In this document: one piece after another, positions 1-11,099 of the stretch
How positions within the stretch are numbered: the stretch's first letter is position 1
Layout: each line of letters begins with the position of its first letter
Origin: Dillenia suffruticosa
Taxonomy: Eukaryota > Streptophyta > Magnoliopsida > Dilleniales > Dilleniaceae
Reading direction: 5' to 3'
Assembly: GCA_033439265.1 (NCBI GenBank)
Contig: JAVTVX010000034.1
Location: forward strand, 16,258,501-16,322,500
DNA: 64,000 bases
Notes under the pieces: model-generated
Told to the model about the DNA's origin: nothing
Seen by the model: the letters and a program-made list of their open reading frames with translations, nothing else
Database searches by the model: none
Program-made: the position numbers and the translations under genes

Positions 1-760
1 TTAATTTTAAGGATCATGCCATATTTTTTGCTCTTGGATTTGCAGAGAATGTGGATGATTTCTTGGACCACTACAATGTTCCCCACAGTCCCTCTTCCTA
101 GGAGAAAATTGGTTTGATGATCACCAATCAGATTCTGCAGCAGGGGATGAAGCCTGTGAACAATGACCTTCGAGAGAATCTTGTAAGAGGTATTTAAGAG
201 ACTAATATGTCTCATGTCATTTACTGATTTTGAATTGTCATTCTTGGGAATAAACACCATATGAGCATCAGCTATCCCACGAAAAAAGTATCCTTCCTTG
301 ATGGCAGTATTGACGAACCTGCAGATATCATCCTTAACAACCTTCCAGTTTTTATGATAGAACACCGGTTGTAGCCTATCAAGACCAGGGGCCTTGAAAC
401 CTTGCATAGAGAAAACAACATACTTGATTTCTTCTTCAGTCGCCTCTTTACACAAAGTTTCATGAGTACTTCTATCCAACTTCCTGATCCTCATTAAATA
501 TTTATCACTAGAACGGCTCACCTAAATAGTTCTAGGAAATGGCTTCTCACATGATCCTTTAGCTCTACGGGCTCAGTGCACCACTTATCCCCAATCATGA
601 GAGCGGCAAACCTATTACTTTGTCGCTTGATCTTAGTTGTGATGTGATAGAATTTTGTATTTCTATCTCTCTTGGAGATCTAGTTGGACCTAGATTTTTG
701 GAACCAATACATCTCTTCCTGATCCAAAACTTTGTTGTATTCCTTCAGCAACTTGTATTC
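1..760 (-). pseudogene. LINE reverse transcriptase, N-terminal part, broken
   Basis: Minus-strand translation of this stretch in shifting frames gives typical LINE reverse-transcriptase blocks: a GFKAPGLDR-like motif near 380-410, a block about entering Ile-Pro-Lys and Asn-Asp near 235-255, and an ISL-LNTSYKI-like block near 190-215. At least one frame change and several stops interrupt it. The catalytic FADD-type motif would lie left of position 1. The only longer open piece (272-463) is a short fragment. Confidence 0.6.
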
Positions 761-1259
761 AAGTCTTTACATCGGTTTTGAATGCCTGTAGTTCCTTGAT
801 CTTTGAATACCTCTCAATCTAGCTTCCAACTGTCTCTTTCTCCCAAAAATATTCCCAAAAACCAAGCTATTCCATGCCTTAAGTTCATCAACAGTCCGCT
901 TAATGGCTTGAGGTAGAAAACCCTCCCCAGTCTCCCAAGCATTTTTAAAGACTGCATTGAAATCAGGGTGGGACAGCCAAGCAGCTTTGCATCGAAAAGG
1001 CTTACTCATTAGCTTGGGGGGAAGACAATCTCGTATGGAGAATGACTGGGTTATGATCCCCGTGGAGCCGGAGCAGGATGATCACTTTCATTTCAGGGAA
1101 AGAAAGCTTTGCTTCTAAATTCCCTAAAACTCTATCTAATTTTTCCTGCAGAACAACCTTGCCTTCCTTCTTTCGGACCCAAGTGAACCTAGCTTCTGAG
1201 GACCTGCAGTCTTGAGGGTTGCAAAGGGCCTATCTCTCCCGAAGCTTGTTACTTCACCT

Positions 1260-1814
1260 TTAGTTTCTACGACAACTATTAGTAGATTCATTGCAACTGG
1301 CTATATCATTTAAATCACCGATTAAAAACCAAGGGCCCCTAATCTCTTTAGACAATTGGTGCATCTCATTCCAAAAGACCACCTTATCCTGCTCATGAGG
1401 TTGGACGTAAGCAAAAGTAACCCACCATTTGGAGTTGCCTTCCTCGACCTCTACGTGTATCCACTGATAGGCATAATTTACCACCTGCACATCAAGCTTA
1501 CACTTGTCCCACTTAAGCCAAAGGCCTCCCTTAAGGCCATTAGTGTCAACCACGAACTCACCCTAAAGACCTTGCTTAGAGAGAAATTGAGGAAACTTAC
1601 TAGACCCCGCCTTCGTCTCAAGCAAGCAAATGATATCCGGTCTTTGGGTGTGAACTAACTTTCTGCAAATCCTTCTGAAACTCCTGTTTCCAATGCCTTT
1701 ACGATTCTGAGAAATTATTGTGCAATTCATTAAGAAAAAATAATGGAAGAGGAAGATATCAAAGCATAGCTCAATCGACATCATAGTCCATGCCCTCTTC
1801 TCTTCTCCTATCAT
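1260..1814 (-). pseudogene. LINE endonuclease (exonuclease-endonuclease-phosphatase fold) relic
   Basis: Two overlapping minus-strand frames (1563-1814 and 1260-1553) together cover the N-terminal half of an APE-type endonuclease. The first has the segment RPDIICLLETKA, with the metal-binding Glu of LET. The second has the block PWFLIGDLNDI, where the family normally reads GDFN. This enzyme nicks target DNA to prime reverse transcription. The domain is split by a frame change near 1560, and the SDH-type C-terminal motif is not found in frame, so it is non-functional. Confidence 0.7.
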
Positions 1815-2605
1815 CTCTAGTCCCCTGATGGATCTTGATCTCCCACTCTATACTTCCCTCTCTAGCTACGCGCTCTTGCTACTGCTTAGGCGGGATTGAG
1901 GAGAGCTTTTGATTTAAAAAATCCATACCTCTATTATTCCTCTTATCTCCTGGGTTGAAAGTAAGAATTTCTGGCCCATCCATGCTAACTGGGCTTCTTG
2001 GGCTATAGCCATCCTCTATGTCCCCATCCTTCTCTTTTGGGCCTTCGGTCCACTTTAGAAGACTGCTAGGCCTAGATGTACCCGCGTTGCTCACTGATTC
2101 CAGCCTGCCTCTATTTCTTTCTATCATATGCTTAGCCCAGCTGGATAGTCCAGCTGCACTCGGCCCAGTCACTCTACTAACCCTATTTGTAGCTTTCCCT
2201 TCACGAACAGTCTCCATCATGCCTCTGGCTTTTGAAACCGCTGTCTGAAGCCCTCTTCTCATCCTCTACAACCGCCTATCCGTCTGATCATTAGCTCTTT
2301 CTCGTAAGTCCACCTCTGCTTTCTTCTTTCCTTTCCCGTGTAACTCCTCTGTAAGTTGTCCCGTCTGCTCCCTCTCCATAGTTCCCTTTGTCGCTCGCTA
2401 TCCATCGGGATTCTGATCTCCAACGCATTGTTGACTTTCCTTAATTTTGTAAATTTGTTTGTCTAAGCTCCTTCTTTTCTACCACGGTCCCTTTGGTTGC
2501 CATTCTTGGAAAATCTTTGTTTCTGAGTCACCAGCATCCACAGACCCAATCCCTTGTCTCAACTTTCCTTACCGGTCGTCGGAGATCCACCCAGTGTTGT
2601 GCCTC

Positions 2606-3337
2606 CTACCTCTCCCGTATGTTGCTTTTGAACTTCCCTACCACTGATTTCCTCACAATTTTTGCACTGATTTCCTCACAATTTTTGCTATTGTGACCTA
2701 CTCTGCCACAGACAAAACATAGAGTGTGCAAGCCCACCCATTGAATCCTATTTCGGATGCAGATCCTAGACACCAGGGGTTTACCTAGATCGATTTCAAT
2801 ATAAATTCTGGCGAACTTGCCTCTGAGGGCGTTGGTAGTGTTGCCATCAACCTTGATGGGTTTTCCTATGGCATTTCCAATCTCAAATAGGATTTCCTCC
2901 TTGAAGAACTCAATAGGAAGTTGCAGGAGGCGAACTGAGACTGCAGTGGAGGTAATTTTCGCTGGCTGAGCTTGAAACCATGGCTTCCATTTTCTTACCG
3001 TTAAGTAATGATCATGGATCATCCATGGCCCCCCTGTTTGAGCGTGGTAAAAATCCTGCTTGAGGGTGAATTTTGTTGGAAAGAAACCCCTGCCCAGGTC
3101 TAGAAGTTTTATGGCCCCTTCATTCTTCCACATTAGATTTATTTTTGTGAGCATTAACTGGTATCCGATCTCTTTTCCCAGCAATTTAATTATCAAGGAG
3201 TTCTTCCAAGGCTTCCACAGTTCCCTCAGTTTTTCATTTGACACTTTGATTATTGGCATGTGACCTGCCAAATTTGTAATTCCATCCTCCTTCAAGAGGT
3301 CCTCGAAGTCAGACTTTGATGCTGTTCCATCCTCCAT
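2606..3337 (-). CDS. LINE ORF1-like protein, DUF4283 plus CCHC zinc knuckle
   Basis: This is a 243-codon open frame. The N-terminal two thirds resemble the DUF4283 domain of plant LINE ORF1 proteins (motif GGPWMIHDHYLTVRKW near residues 128-143). A zinc knuckle of the form CX2CX4HX4C (CFVCGRVGHNSKNC) lies near residue 210. In this family the protein is thought to bind the element RNA. The first Met at 3337 is the natural start, since it precedes the domain by a short leader. The frame ends shortly after the knuckle, and the variable C-terminal part (about 1879-2600) continues in other frames, so the product is probably truncated. It is an element protein, not a host gene. Confidence 0.75.
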   Translation of the reverse strand: MEDGTASKSDFEDLLKEDGITNLAGHMPIIKVSNEKLRELWKPWKNSLIIKLLGKEIGYQLMLTKINLMWKNEGAIKLLDLGRGFFPTKFTLKQDFYHAQTGGPWMIHDHYLTVRKWKPWFQAQPAKITSTAVSVRLLQLPIEFFKEEILFEIGNAIGKPIKVDGNTTNALRGKFARIYIEIDLGKPLVSRICIRNRIQWVGLHTLCFVCGRVGHNSKNCEEISAKIVRKSVVGKFKSNIRER

Positions 3338-3488
3338 CTCATGACTGACCTATCAACATATCCTTAAAGGACAACTTAATCTGGGTATCATCATTATTCA
3401 AACTTTGCTTAACCATCTTGTTGCTTCTCATTAGTAAATCTGACTCCTCACTTGCCTCTTCAGGGTTGCAGAATTCTCCATCCATCGC

Positions 3489-4420
3489 ATGTCATTGTTA
3501 ATCCATGGACAAAAATCTCCAAGGAATGACATTGACATTTATTTGCAACCCCTTGATGATGAGTTAAAAGAGCTGTGGAGTGGTGTACAAGCATTTGATG
3601 CATATAAAGAGAAAAATTTACATTGCGTGCTGCTCTCATATAGACAATAAATGACTTTCATGCGTATGTCATGTTGTTTGGGTAGTACCAAAGGTTATTT
3701 TGCATGTCCTTTCTGTATGACTGAGACATCTTGTATGCATTTTTGCAATAGTATGAAGTTGTGTTACACAAGGCATCGTAGATTCTTACCTCAAGATCAT
3801 CATTGGTGAGAAGATAAAAAAGAATTCAAAAGTGAAGTCGACTATAGGAACCCTATTGTACCCATGTCCGAAGAAAAAATTTTGAACCAATTGTAACCAT
3901 ACGAAGAACTTGAGTTCTTCTTTGAAAAGGCCAAAGAGCAAGCCACAAAAAGGAAGCATAAACATAATGGTACTCGTTTGAATTGGACTAAGAAGAGCAT
4001 TTTTTTGATTTACCTTATTGGGTCAATTTGAGGATGAATTTTAGTGCAACGGTTGAGTTGCTCTTTTAGTGATTTAGAGATCACAAATTCGAGAAGTGGA
4101 AACAGTCTCTTTGCTAAAATGCAAGGGGAAGGTTGCGTACATATACACCCAACCTTCTCTACCCCACACTAAATCAGGGAGTATATTGTGCATCAAGTAA
4201 GTCCTATACTTTATTGGGCTGATTTAAAATCGAGACACAATATTGATATTATACATGTCATGAAAAAATATAGCTGAATTGGTGTTTGCAATAATTATGG
4301 GCATTGAGGGGAATGGAAAGTTAGAAAAGATTTAATGGCTTTGGGTCTAAAAAGGGAACTACACTTAATTCCTAGTGGTAATTCTTTCCTCATGCCAAAC
4401 TTGTTATAGGTTCACCACGG
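3489..4420 (+). pseudogene. CACTA TNP2-type transposase fragment
   Basis: The frame opening with ATG at 3489 gives SPRNDIDIYLQPLDDELKEL. This is the block before the catalytic core of plant TNP2 transposases. It is followed by a cysteine-rich TKGYFACPFC block and an RHRRFLPQDHHW-like block, with shifts between them. At about 3990-4030 the FFDLPYW motif appears, and near 4220-4300 the RHNIDIIHVMKK motif. The protein would cut and join the transposon ends. Frameshifts (for example near 3645) and stops (near 3895 and 4065) inactivate it. Confidence 0.75.
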
Positions 4421-4618
4421 ATGGAAGGGAAAAAGTTTATAATTTTCTGGCTTCAATTAAGTATCTAGATGGATTTGCTTCAAAGATATCTAGATTGTAA
4501 AGAAAAAAGAGACTTTTAAATGTCTAGAATGAAAATCCATGATTTTTACATATTCATGAGCGTATCCTCTCACTTGCAATGCAGGGTTGCTTGACAAAAG
4601 AAGTCTGACAAGTGTTGA

Positions 4619-5690
4619 TTGACAAAAGAAGTCCGACAAGTGTTGATTGAGTTGAGTGATTTCTTTAGAAGGTTATGTTGTAGAACACAATATCTAGATG
4701 TGTTGGATGGGCAAGAGAAAAATATCATAGTTATCCTCTATAAATTGGAAAGCATTTCCCCTTCCTTTTTTGATATCATGGTGCACTTGTCGGAGCACTT
4801 GCCAGTAGAAACTAAGATTTCCAGACCACCTCAATATCATTGGATGTTTCATTTTGAGAGGTCAAGGAACCATCTTTAGAATAACTTTTAAGTTTCTATG
4901 CCTAGCTATAATAGTATATAAATTCTTAGGTGTAATTATGTTCATCTGTTTAATGCTATCTCACTTGCTTATAGGAAAATGGGTACATTAAAATGTTATG
5001 TGCATAATAAAGCTCGATCAGAAGGTTGTATTGCTAAGAGGTATATTGACAATGAGTGCTTGAACTTCTGCTCCATGTATTTACAAGATCTTGAGTCGTA
5101 AGTTAGTTGGGAAGAGTACAATGATGAAATGGAAAAGGACATTGGTGAATTATCAGTGTTCTCTTCAAAAGGTCAACCATTTGGTGGACCGAAGTGCAGT
5201 AAGTTAAGAGCTTTGGAGTTAGCTAAAGTTCATATATTTGTTCTCAATAATTGTAACGAGATTGAGGACTACATCAAGTAAGTTTCTCTACCTTAAAGTC
5301 ATTCAATATTATTGTACATAATATCTTTGTAACAGTTATTTAATATCTTTAGTAAGCACAAGTTAAAACTTAGGCAGAAAGTAGTGTAAACATCGATCAA
5401 CAACATGATAGCGAGTTCCCTTCATGGTTCCAACAACGTATGAGTAGGGTGTTAACTAAGTGTACAGTATGTTTGATTGTTGAAACTAATAAAATCCGTT
5501 AACTTATTTTATATTTAATGTTTTGCAATAGGTTTTGAAGTCTTCCTTGCCATGCAATGGAGAAATTCGATTGTTGGCCTTGGCCCCAGATAGCCATATT
5601 GGAAAATACAGTGGTTGCATGATCAATGGCTGTAGGTTTCATACAAAAGATCATGAAAACAAAAGAAAAACTCAAAATAACGGTGTGTAG
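4619..5690 (+). pseudogene. CACTA transposase-associated DUF4218 region and following segment
   Basis: The open piece 4619-4879 contains FFRRLC, PSFFDIMVHL and WMFHFER, the hallmark blocks of DUF4218 in CACTA proteins. After a short interruption with intron-like sequence, MGTLKCYVHNKARSEGCIAK at about 4979-5040 continues the family alignment. FGGPKC and KVHIFVLNN follow at 5170-5260, and a FHTKDHENKRKTQNNGV block lies at 5637-5690. Stops near 5100 and splice-like breaks prevent a continuous reading. Confidence 0.75.
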
Positions 5691-5742
5691 TTAAAAGGGA
5701 ATATGGAAATAACACTATAAACTTCTATGGCGTCTTAATAAA

Positions 5743-7572
5743 TGTTGACACTGAATATAATAATATAGAGGGGGTGAATAGGTTATTTACAAACTTTTGG
5801 TTAATTACAGAAATTTAAAATAAAAATTGATTTACATGAGTAAATAAGAACAGATAAGAAAAGATTGACACATAATTTATAGTGGTTTCACATTCTTGGT
5901 GTATGTCTACTTCTAGGCTTCACCTGGATTTTCAAATCCACTATTCTATTCAAGAATTATAGATTAACTTCTGATGGTATTAGTGAACCTTACAAGTATT
6001 TTTCAATACTTCTACTTGATTTTCACAGGATCAAGCAAGCCTATTCTGATACTTCTATTCTTCTTTTACGATTGAACTCAGAGAAAACGCAATTCTGAGT
6101 TTACACAACAAGTAGAGAGTGAAATACAATATGAAACTTTAAATTTTCAGAATGCTCATTACAATACACGTTTAAACAAAATCATGAGTAATGCTTTCAA
6201 AGATTTGTTTTTCAACTTAGTGTCACAGACCCTTGTTTTCTTCTCTATTCTTGATTGGATTTTATAGTCGAGCAATTAGGGTTTGACCATTAGACATCAT
6301 TGAATGCATTTCAGTGTTTGGTAAGGTAGGTGAACAGTGTAATAAATTCACTTCAGCTTTTCTAAACAAATGAATATTAGAGACAACAGGTCGATCTATC
6401 GAGATTACAAGCAGACTTGCTTTTGTAATTTAAATTCATAAGTCGCCTTGTTGATTAGTCGAGTCGCCTTATCATGACCATAGGAGGACTTGTTTGGCTT
6501 GGGTTGTTTTGACAACTATTCATTTTTATTTGTCAATGTGAGAGGTAAGAGGACTTGTCTTCACGTTGAGTGGCCTTGTCAAGTCACAAGTCTTCTTATA
6601 GAAACCATGAGTCGCCTTATGTTTGATTCTCATTTTGCAAGGCGACTTGTATTTGTGAGTAAGATAACTTATATGCTAAGAGTTCAGATTAGGTCGTCTT
6701 ATGTATTCAAATGGGTCGCTTTATCTGTTATGCAGACTTTTGATTCTGAGACATGAACAAGCCAGGTCATCTTGTGCATAACCTTGAGTCGTCTTATGGA
6801 TGTGTAGACCATTAATTTTGTGTTATGTCTTCCCTAGGTCATCTTATTCATTTTATGAAGGCGACTTATATTTTCGTTTCTAGGTTCAAGTGGTCTTGTG
6901 GATATTTTTGGGTCGTCCTAAGAAAGAATGATTGGGTCATCTTGCCTTTAAGGCTGAGTCGTTTTTAGGTACTGCAGAATTAGATTTCTGTGACTCACTT
7001 TTGTCAAGTCGCCTTGTTATATTTGCTGAGACGACTTGTTATCCTAAATGTTATAGTCAGGTCGTCTTAAGTTTTGTGCAGACATAAGTTTCTGAGGCAT
7101 GACTATCTCAGGTCGTCTTATGCTAGAGGCCAGGTCGCTTTAAGTGTTCTGTAGACTTAGACTTCTGAGACTTACTTTCCTCAGGTTGTCTCATGCTTAA
7201 GTGTTCTGCAGACTTAGACTTCTGAGACTTACTTTCCTCAGGTCGTCTCATGCTAGAGCTCAGTGTTCTGCAAACTTAGACTTCTGAGACTTACTTTCCT
7301 CAAGTCGTCTCATGCTAGAGCTCAGGTCGCCCTATTTTCTATGATGCAGTCAACAAGTCGTCTTATGTCGAACCTCAGGTCGTCTTGGCCATTTTGACTT
7401 AACCAAATTTCTATCAATCATGCTTATAGATAGTCTTATGCATATGAATGAGACGACTTGGACATCTAGAACCAATTTTAAAAATTATTCAAATTTGTTT
7501 CTAATTTAAATTAATTACCTAAAATCAAACTTCGTTACTCCTAATTATCATCAAAACCTATTTTGTTCGACA
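5743..7572. mobile_element. Unclassified 1,830-bp insertion with TG...CA ends and 5-bp TSD (ATAAA)
   Basis: The sequence between 5743 (TGTTGACA) and 7572 (TTCGACA) is flanked by ATAAA on both sides (5738-5742 and 7573-7577). Removing it joins the two halves of the CACTA DUF4216 reading, so it is an insertion. Near the left end it has the motif AGAGGGGGTGAATAGG, near the right end ATCATCAAAACC. The TG/CA ends and 5-bp duplication fit an LTR-type or integrase-mobilised element. No long terminal repeats and no convincing protein are seen; the 88-codon frame at 6490 lies in the repeat array. Confidence 0.7.
6425..7462. repeat. Dispersed short-motif array, about 30 copies of GTCGYCTTAT-like sequence
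   Basis: Within the inserted element, variants of RGTCGYCTTRTG or the inverse AAGGCGACTTG recur roughly every 20-50 bases, for example near 6457, 6609, 6639, 6692, 7005, 7109, 7240, 7354 and 7450. At about 7140-7330 a 60-bp unit (core ACTTAGACTTCTGAGACTTA) is repeated three times in tandem. No open frame uses the array. Regular motif clustering of this kind is known for transposase-binding subterminal repeats, but that role is only a guess here. Confidence 0.8.
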
Positions 7573-8160
7573 ATAAATATCCTTGAAGTAGAGTATTTCA
7601 TAGGTAGGAAAAATGTCTTGATATTTTAAGCGTGAGAAGTTTAACTTGGGGGATGTTCATGGATTACAATTAGATAAAGAGTCGAGAATCACTAACATAA
7701 ATGTTTCCCACAATTGATAATCGGACCAACCATATGTGGTTGCTCAACAAGTTTAACAAGTATTTTATGTTGAGAACATCAAATTATGAAAGAATTGGTA
7801 TGTATTGAAAAGGCTGATCCTTGTAACTCTTATAATATTCTTCAAGCTAAACATTAGGAGTTGGTGGAGGAGGTTTACCAAGAAGAGGAACCAAAATTTG
7901 TTTTGTATTTAGACCTTGGTGAACTGTCATCTCTTATTATGGATGTACCATTAATGGACAAGGTTGATGCATTAGTTGTTAATACTGAAAATGAGCAAGT
8001 TCCATGCAAAGTGAGCATGAATTTATTGATGATGATAATGATGAAGATGAGTCGGGTATCCGTGTTAGTGAAGAGGAGTTGTCGACCGATGATGATGCCG
8101 GTTCAATATAGAGCATATGCATTTAAATTCTTGTTGATATGATTTTGTAATAGACCTAAG
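7573..8160 (+). pseudogene. CACTA DUF4216 region, right half after the insertion
   Basis: Immediately after the 1.83-kb insertion the plus strand reads LEVEYFIGRKNVLIF. This continues NFYGVL just left of the insertion at about 5717-5735, together matching the start of DUF4216. It goes on through a KFNKYFML-like piece, then an open piece 7861-8142 (VEEVYQEEEPKFVLYLDLGELSSL) and an acidic EHEFIDDDNDDEDE-like stretch in the neighbouring frame near 8015-8055. Frame changes break it. Confidence 0.65.
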
Positions 8161-8359
8161 TGTATATTTATGTATTTTTTTCGAACTATCTATATCACTT
8201 AACCATTTGACCCAATTTTTTGTTAGTCGTAAACACAATTGCCTATTCTTCTATTTACTTTGTGTTTGAACAGCTAGTGCCTTTTAGTCAAGTGCGAATA
8301 TGTGCCATATTTCATGTCTTTGTTGCTATATAAATTTGTAATTTGGATTAACTAAATTT

Positions 8360-10295
8360 TTCTTGATTTGTAGATGACTGGTCTAGTAAAGGGAGGACAA
8401 TATTCAAGAAAAGCAAAATTGATTCATACATGTTAAGAGATTCATTGTCATCCCAAGACATCAAAGCAACTACTCAAGAAAGAACTCTCGACTTAGAGCA
8501 AACTATCGCACCAAATTCAGATCACAACATTTTAGAAGGTTTAATCTTGTTGATGTAGACGTGTCTCTTGTAAACAATCAAAAAGTGTTAATCCAAATAC
8601 GTTAAAAGCTAATTATTAATTTGAAATTCTATTTATAATTATTTTTATATCTAATTTATATATTTTTTATCAGAGACACATCTATCTGGTAGTCCACGTT
8701 AGTGCTCTAATTACTATGTTTGAGTGTATTATTTTTTCTAAAGTCTCTCTTATTTATAGTTATCTTTTTTTTTCCCAATCAGAGGCACCTCAATCTTATT
8801 CTTCATGTTAGTGTTTTAATTACTTTGATTGTTGTTGGTCTATCATCATCAAAGTATTAAACTTGAAGTAGGTTATTTTTTCTAACTCTTACACATTCAA
8901 TGTAGGTCAATCTTTGTCAACATTTGTTGCTAAAAGAGGACCTACTAGGAACATAACTTTGTGTAGAAAAAGAAGTGTTAATAAGTTTATGAGTATTGTA
9001 CTAGAAGTAGAAGCCAAACGTATCGTAGGAGTAGATTCTCAATTTTTCATGAGTAAATTTGGGTGTGTTGTTAAAAAATTTGGACGGCATAATGTATCTA
9101 AATGGTCAAAGGTGGATGAGAGCGATCGAGAAAACATCTATGATTACTGCTATGATAAAATGTCTTGAATTTGCTTTTCAATTATATGTCAAATATAAAT
9201 CATATTTTCAACAATTGTTATTAATATATTGTAGGCTAGATCTGGTGTTGATGATATTACTATGAGAAATCAGCTTTGAACAAGCAGCTTAATGTTCAAT
9301 ATTGCACTCATCACTATATGCTCCACAAATACTTCCAAACATTTCAATCAAAAGAGGATGCATTAGACATCCAACTGCTGACGTGCCTGAAGAAGTCTGG
9401 AATTGGCTTTGTGAATATTTGACTTCTGATACTTTTAAGGTATGATATTTTGCTAAATGTTTATTTTGTGTATTAGTACCTTGCAAATGTTACTACTGTA
9501 GTATTCTAATGGAACATTATTTGGGGTGATTTTAGAAAATGTGAGAGCATATTAAGAAAAATTGACCTTACAATGACAACAAAACATTTTGTGACACTAA
9601 ATCTCTCGCAAGGGTTGCTGAGAAGAAGGTATGAGCCTCTTATTTTATGTTTTTCCTTCATCAATTTACATAGAAAATAATATTTTGATGTTATTCATGG
9701 TTGCAACAGCAAAGAACTGAAGGAATTGAAGTTTCTCCTATCGACTAGTATCAATATGACCTCTTTTCAAGGAAGACAAGTACATGGGGAAGTGAAAAAG
9801 CAAAAGAGATTCTGGTAGGTCATACACAAGTATCTAATGGCATAACTTTGTAAATGTTTTTTCTCCTTTTAGGTTCTTAACAATATATATATATTTTTTT
9901 ATTTCGGGAAGCGATAAGGGAAATGGAAGAAACTATATCAATGACTTCCAAAGAAATTTGGATTATGAGAGTTGAGAACATACGAAGTTATAGAAGGCAT
10001 GTATCAACAAGCAAAAAAAATTAAACATGATGTTCAACAGTACAAGCAAAAAGTAGATGAAGTTGAAAAGAAAGCTTATTAAGCTAAGAAGAAAGCTGAT
10101 GAAGCTGAAAAGAAAGCCTGTGACGCTGAAAAGAAAACAAATAAATTGGCAAGGAAAGTTGATGAAGCTGAAAAGAGATCTTCTCAAACGAATGATGGGA
10201 TTATGATGCTAAGAGAAAAACCAGCATTGCTCAAAGACTATCTTGAATCCAGGATGAATATATTCATACAATTAGCGGCTCAAAGTGGTGCTTAA
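8360..10295 (+). pseudogene. CACTA C-terminal transposase region with Lys/Glu-rich coiled coil
   Basis: The piece at 8914-9168 begins after a likely 3' splice site and contains RGPTRNITLCRKRS. This is the RGPTR(N/G) block of plant En/Spm C-terminal proteins, followed by GVDSQFFMSKFGCVVKKFGR. Later exons near 9540-9630 and 9715-9815 contain NDNKTFCDTKSLARVAEKK and STWGSEKAKEIL blocks. From about 9985 to 10295 a frame rich in (A/V)EKKA repeats would form a coiled coil, interrupted by one TAA near 10080, and ends at TAA 10293-10295. Between the pieces lie AT-rich introns. Confidence 0.65.
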
Positions 10296-10971
10296 AAGTA
10301 TGAGTTTGGATTCATTTCAATTTTTAACATTTCTATCTTGATTTTTCCCTATTTAAAGTTATGGATAAGTAAGAGTTATTATTATTATTATTGCATTCTT
10401 GAGAGCTAATAGTATTTTTTGCTCAGTATATGGACTCTTTCATTATTCACTTGCTACTTGTACTTTGTTATTTGATTATTCTGGATAATCACAATTTAGT
10501 GATATCGATTTCTCTAGAGAAGGGATAAATTCTCTGTTATATATGGAAATTTGTGTAGCCATATGAAGTTAGTCATTTGGTTTTGGTATGAATAGATTTG
10601 CACACTAATATTGGAAGTAATGTGGTAGAGTTTGAGTCTCTAAAATGTTCAAATAATTCGATTTTTAAAATTTGTATTTATAAGATAATGAAATTTTAAT
10701 TACTTTTTTGGGTTCTTAGCTAATTGGTTAGGAATATCATTAATGTTATTTTTCATTTGGATTTTGTGAACATGCAATGCTTCAGACTAGTTTTAAATGG
10801 TTCCTTTACAACATTAAATTTAAAATGATATATGTTATTTTTTTGTACGTATATGACACAAAATTTTATAATTTGATAAATTTTATTCCCTTTTAAACCG
10901 GTGTATAGCCTTTTGGTAGAGTTGTAGTGTTTTAGGACTTTGTATAAATATGAATTTGGATATTTGGTATT

Positions 10972-11009
<38 letters not shown>

Positions 11010-11095
11010 TATTGATGAGTTTTCTTTTTGTATGCGTGAGGATAATTTTAGATATTTCTACATCAAATATACATTGACAAATATATATTATAATT
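10296..11095. other. AT-rich non-coding stretch of the CACTA element with a TA microsatellite
   Basis: No coding signal is seen. It follows the stop of the C-terminal CACTA exon and leads to the subterminal repeats. A (TA)n run lies at about 10977-11006. Confidence 0.6.
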
Positions 11096-11099
11096 TTTA

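Larger units (their letters stand above)
1..3488 (-). mobile_element. Non-LTR retrotransposon (plant L1-type LINE), decayed, cut by the left edge
   Basis: Read on the minus strand from about 3488 towards 1, the segment shows the usual order of a plant L1-type LINE: an ORF1 with a DUF4283-like region and a CCHC knuckle, an endonuclease/exonuclease/phosphatase domain, then the N-terminal part of a reverse transcriptase. The 3' part of the reverse transcriptase, RNase H and poly(A) tail lie beyond the window. Stops and frameshifts separate the domains. Its 5' end abuts CACTA transposase coding sequence at about 3489, so the LINE appears to have landed inside the transposon. The exact 5' junction and target duplication cannot be fixed without the other side. 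Confidence 0.85.

Noticed and set aside
9963..10187. Minus-strand 74-codon hydrophobic frame (Phe/Leu/Ser-rich)
   Set aside because: It is the antisense of the Lys/Glu-rich coiled coil of the CACTA protein. The apparent membrane protein is an artefact.
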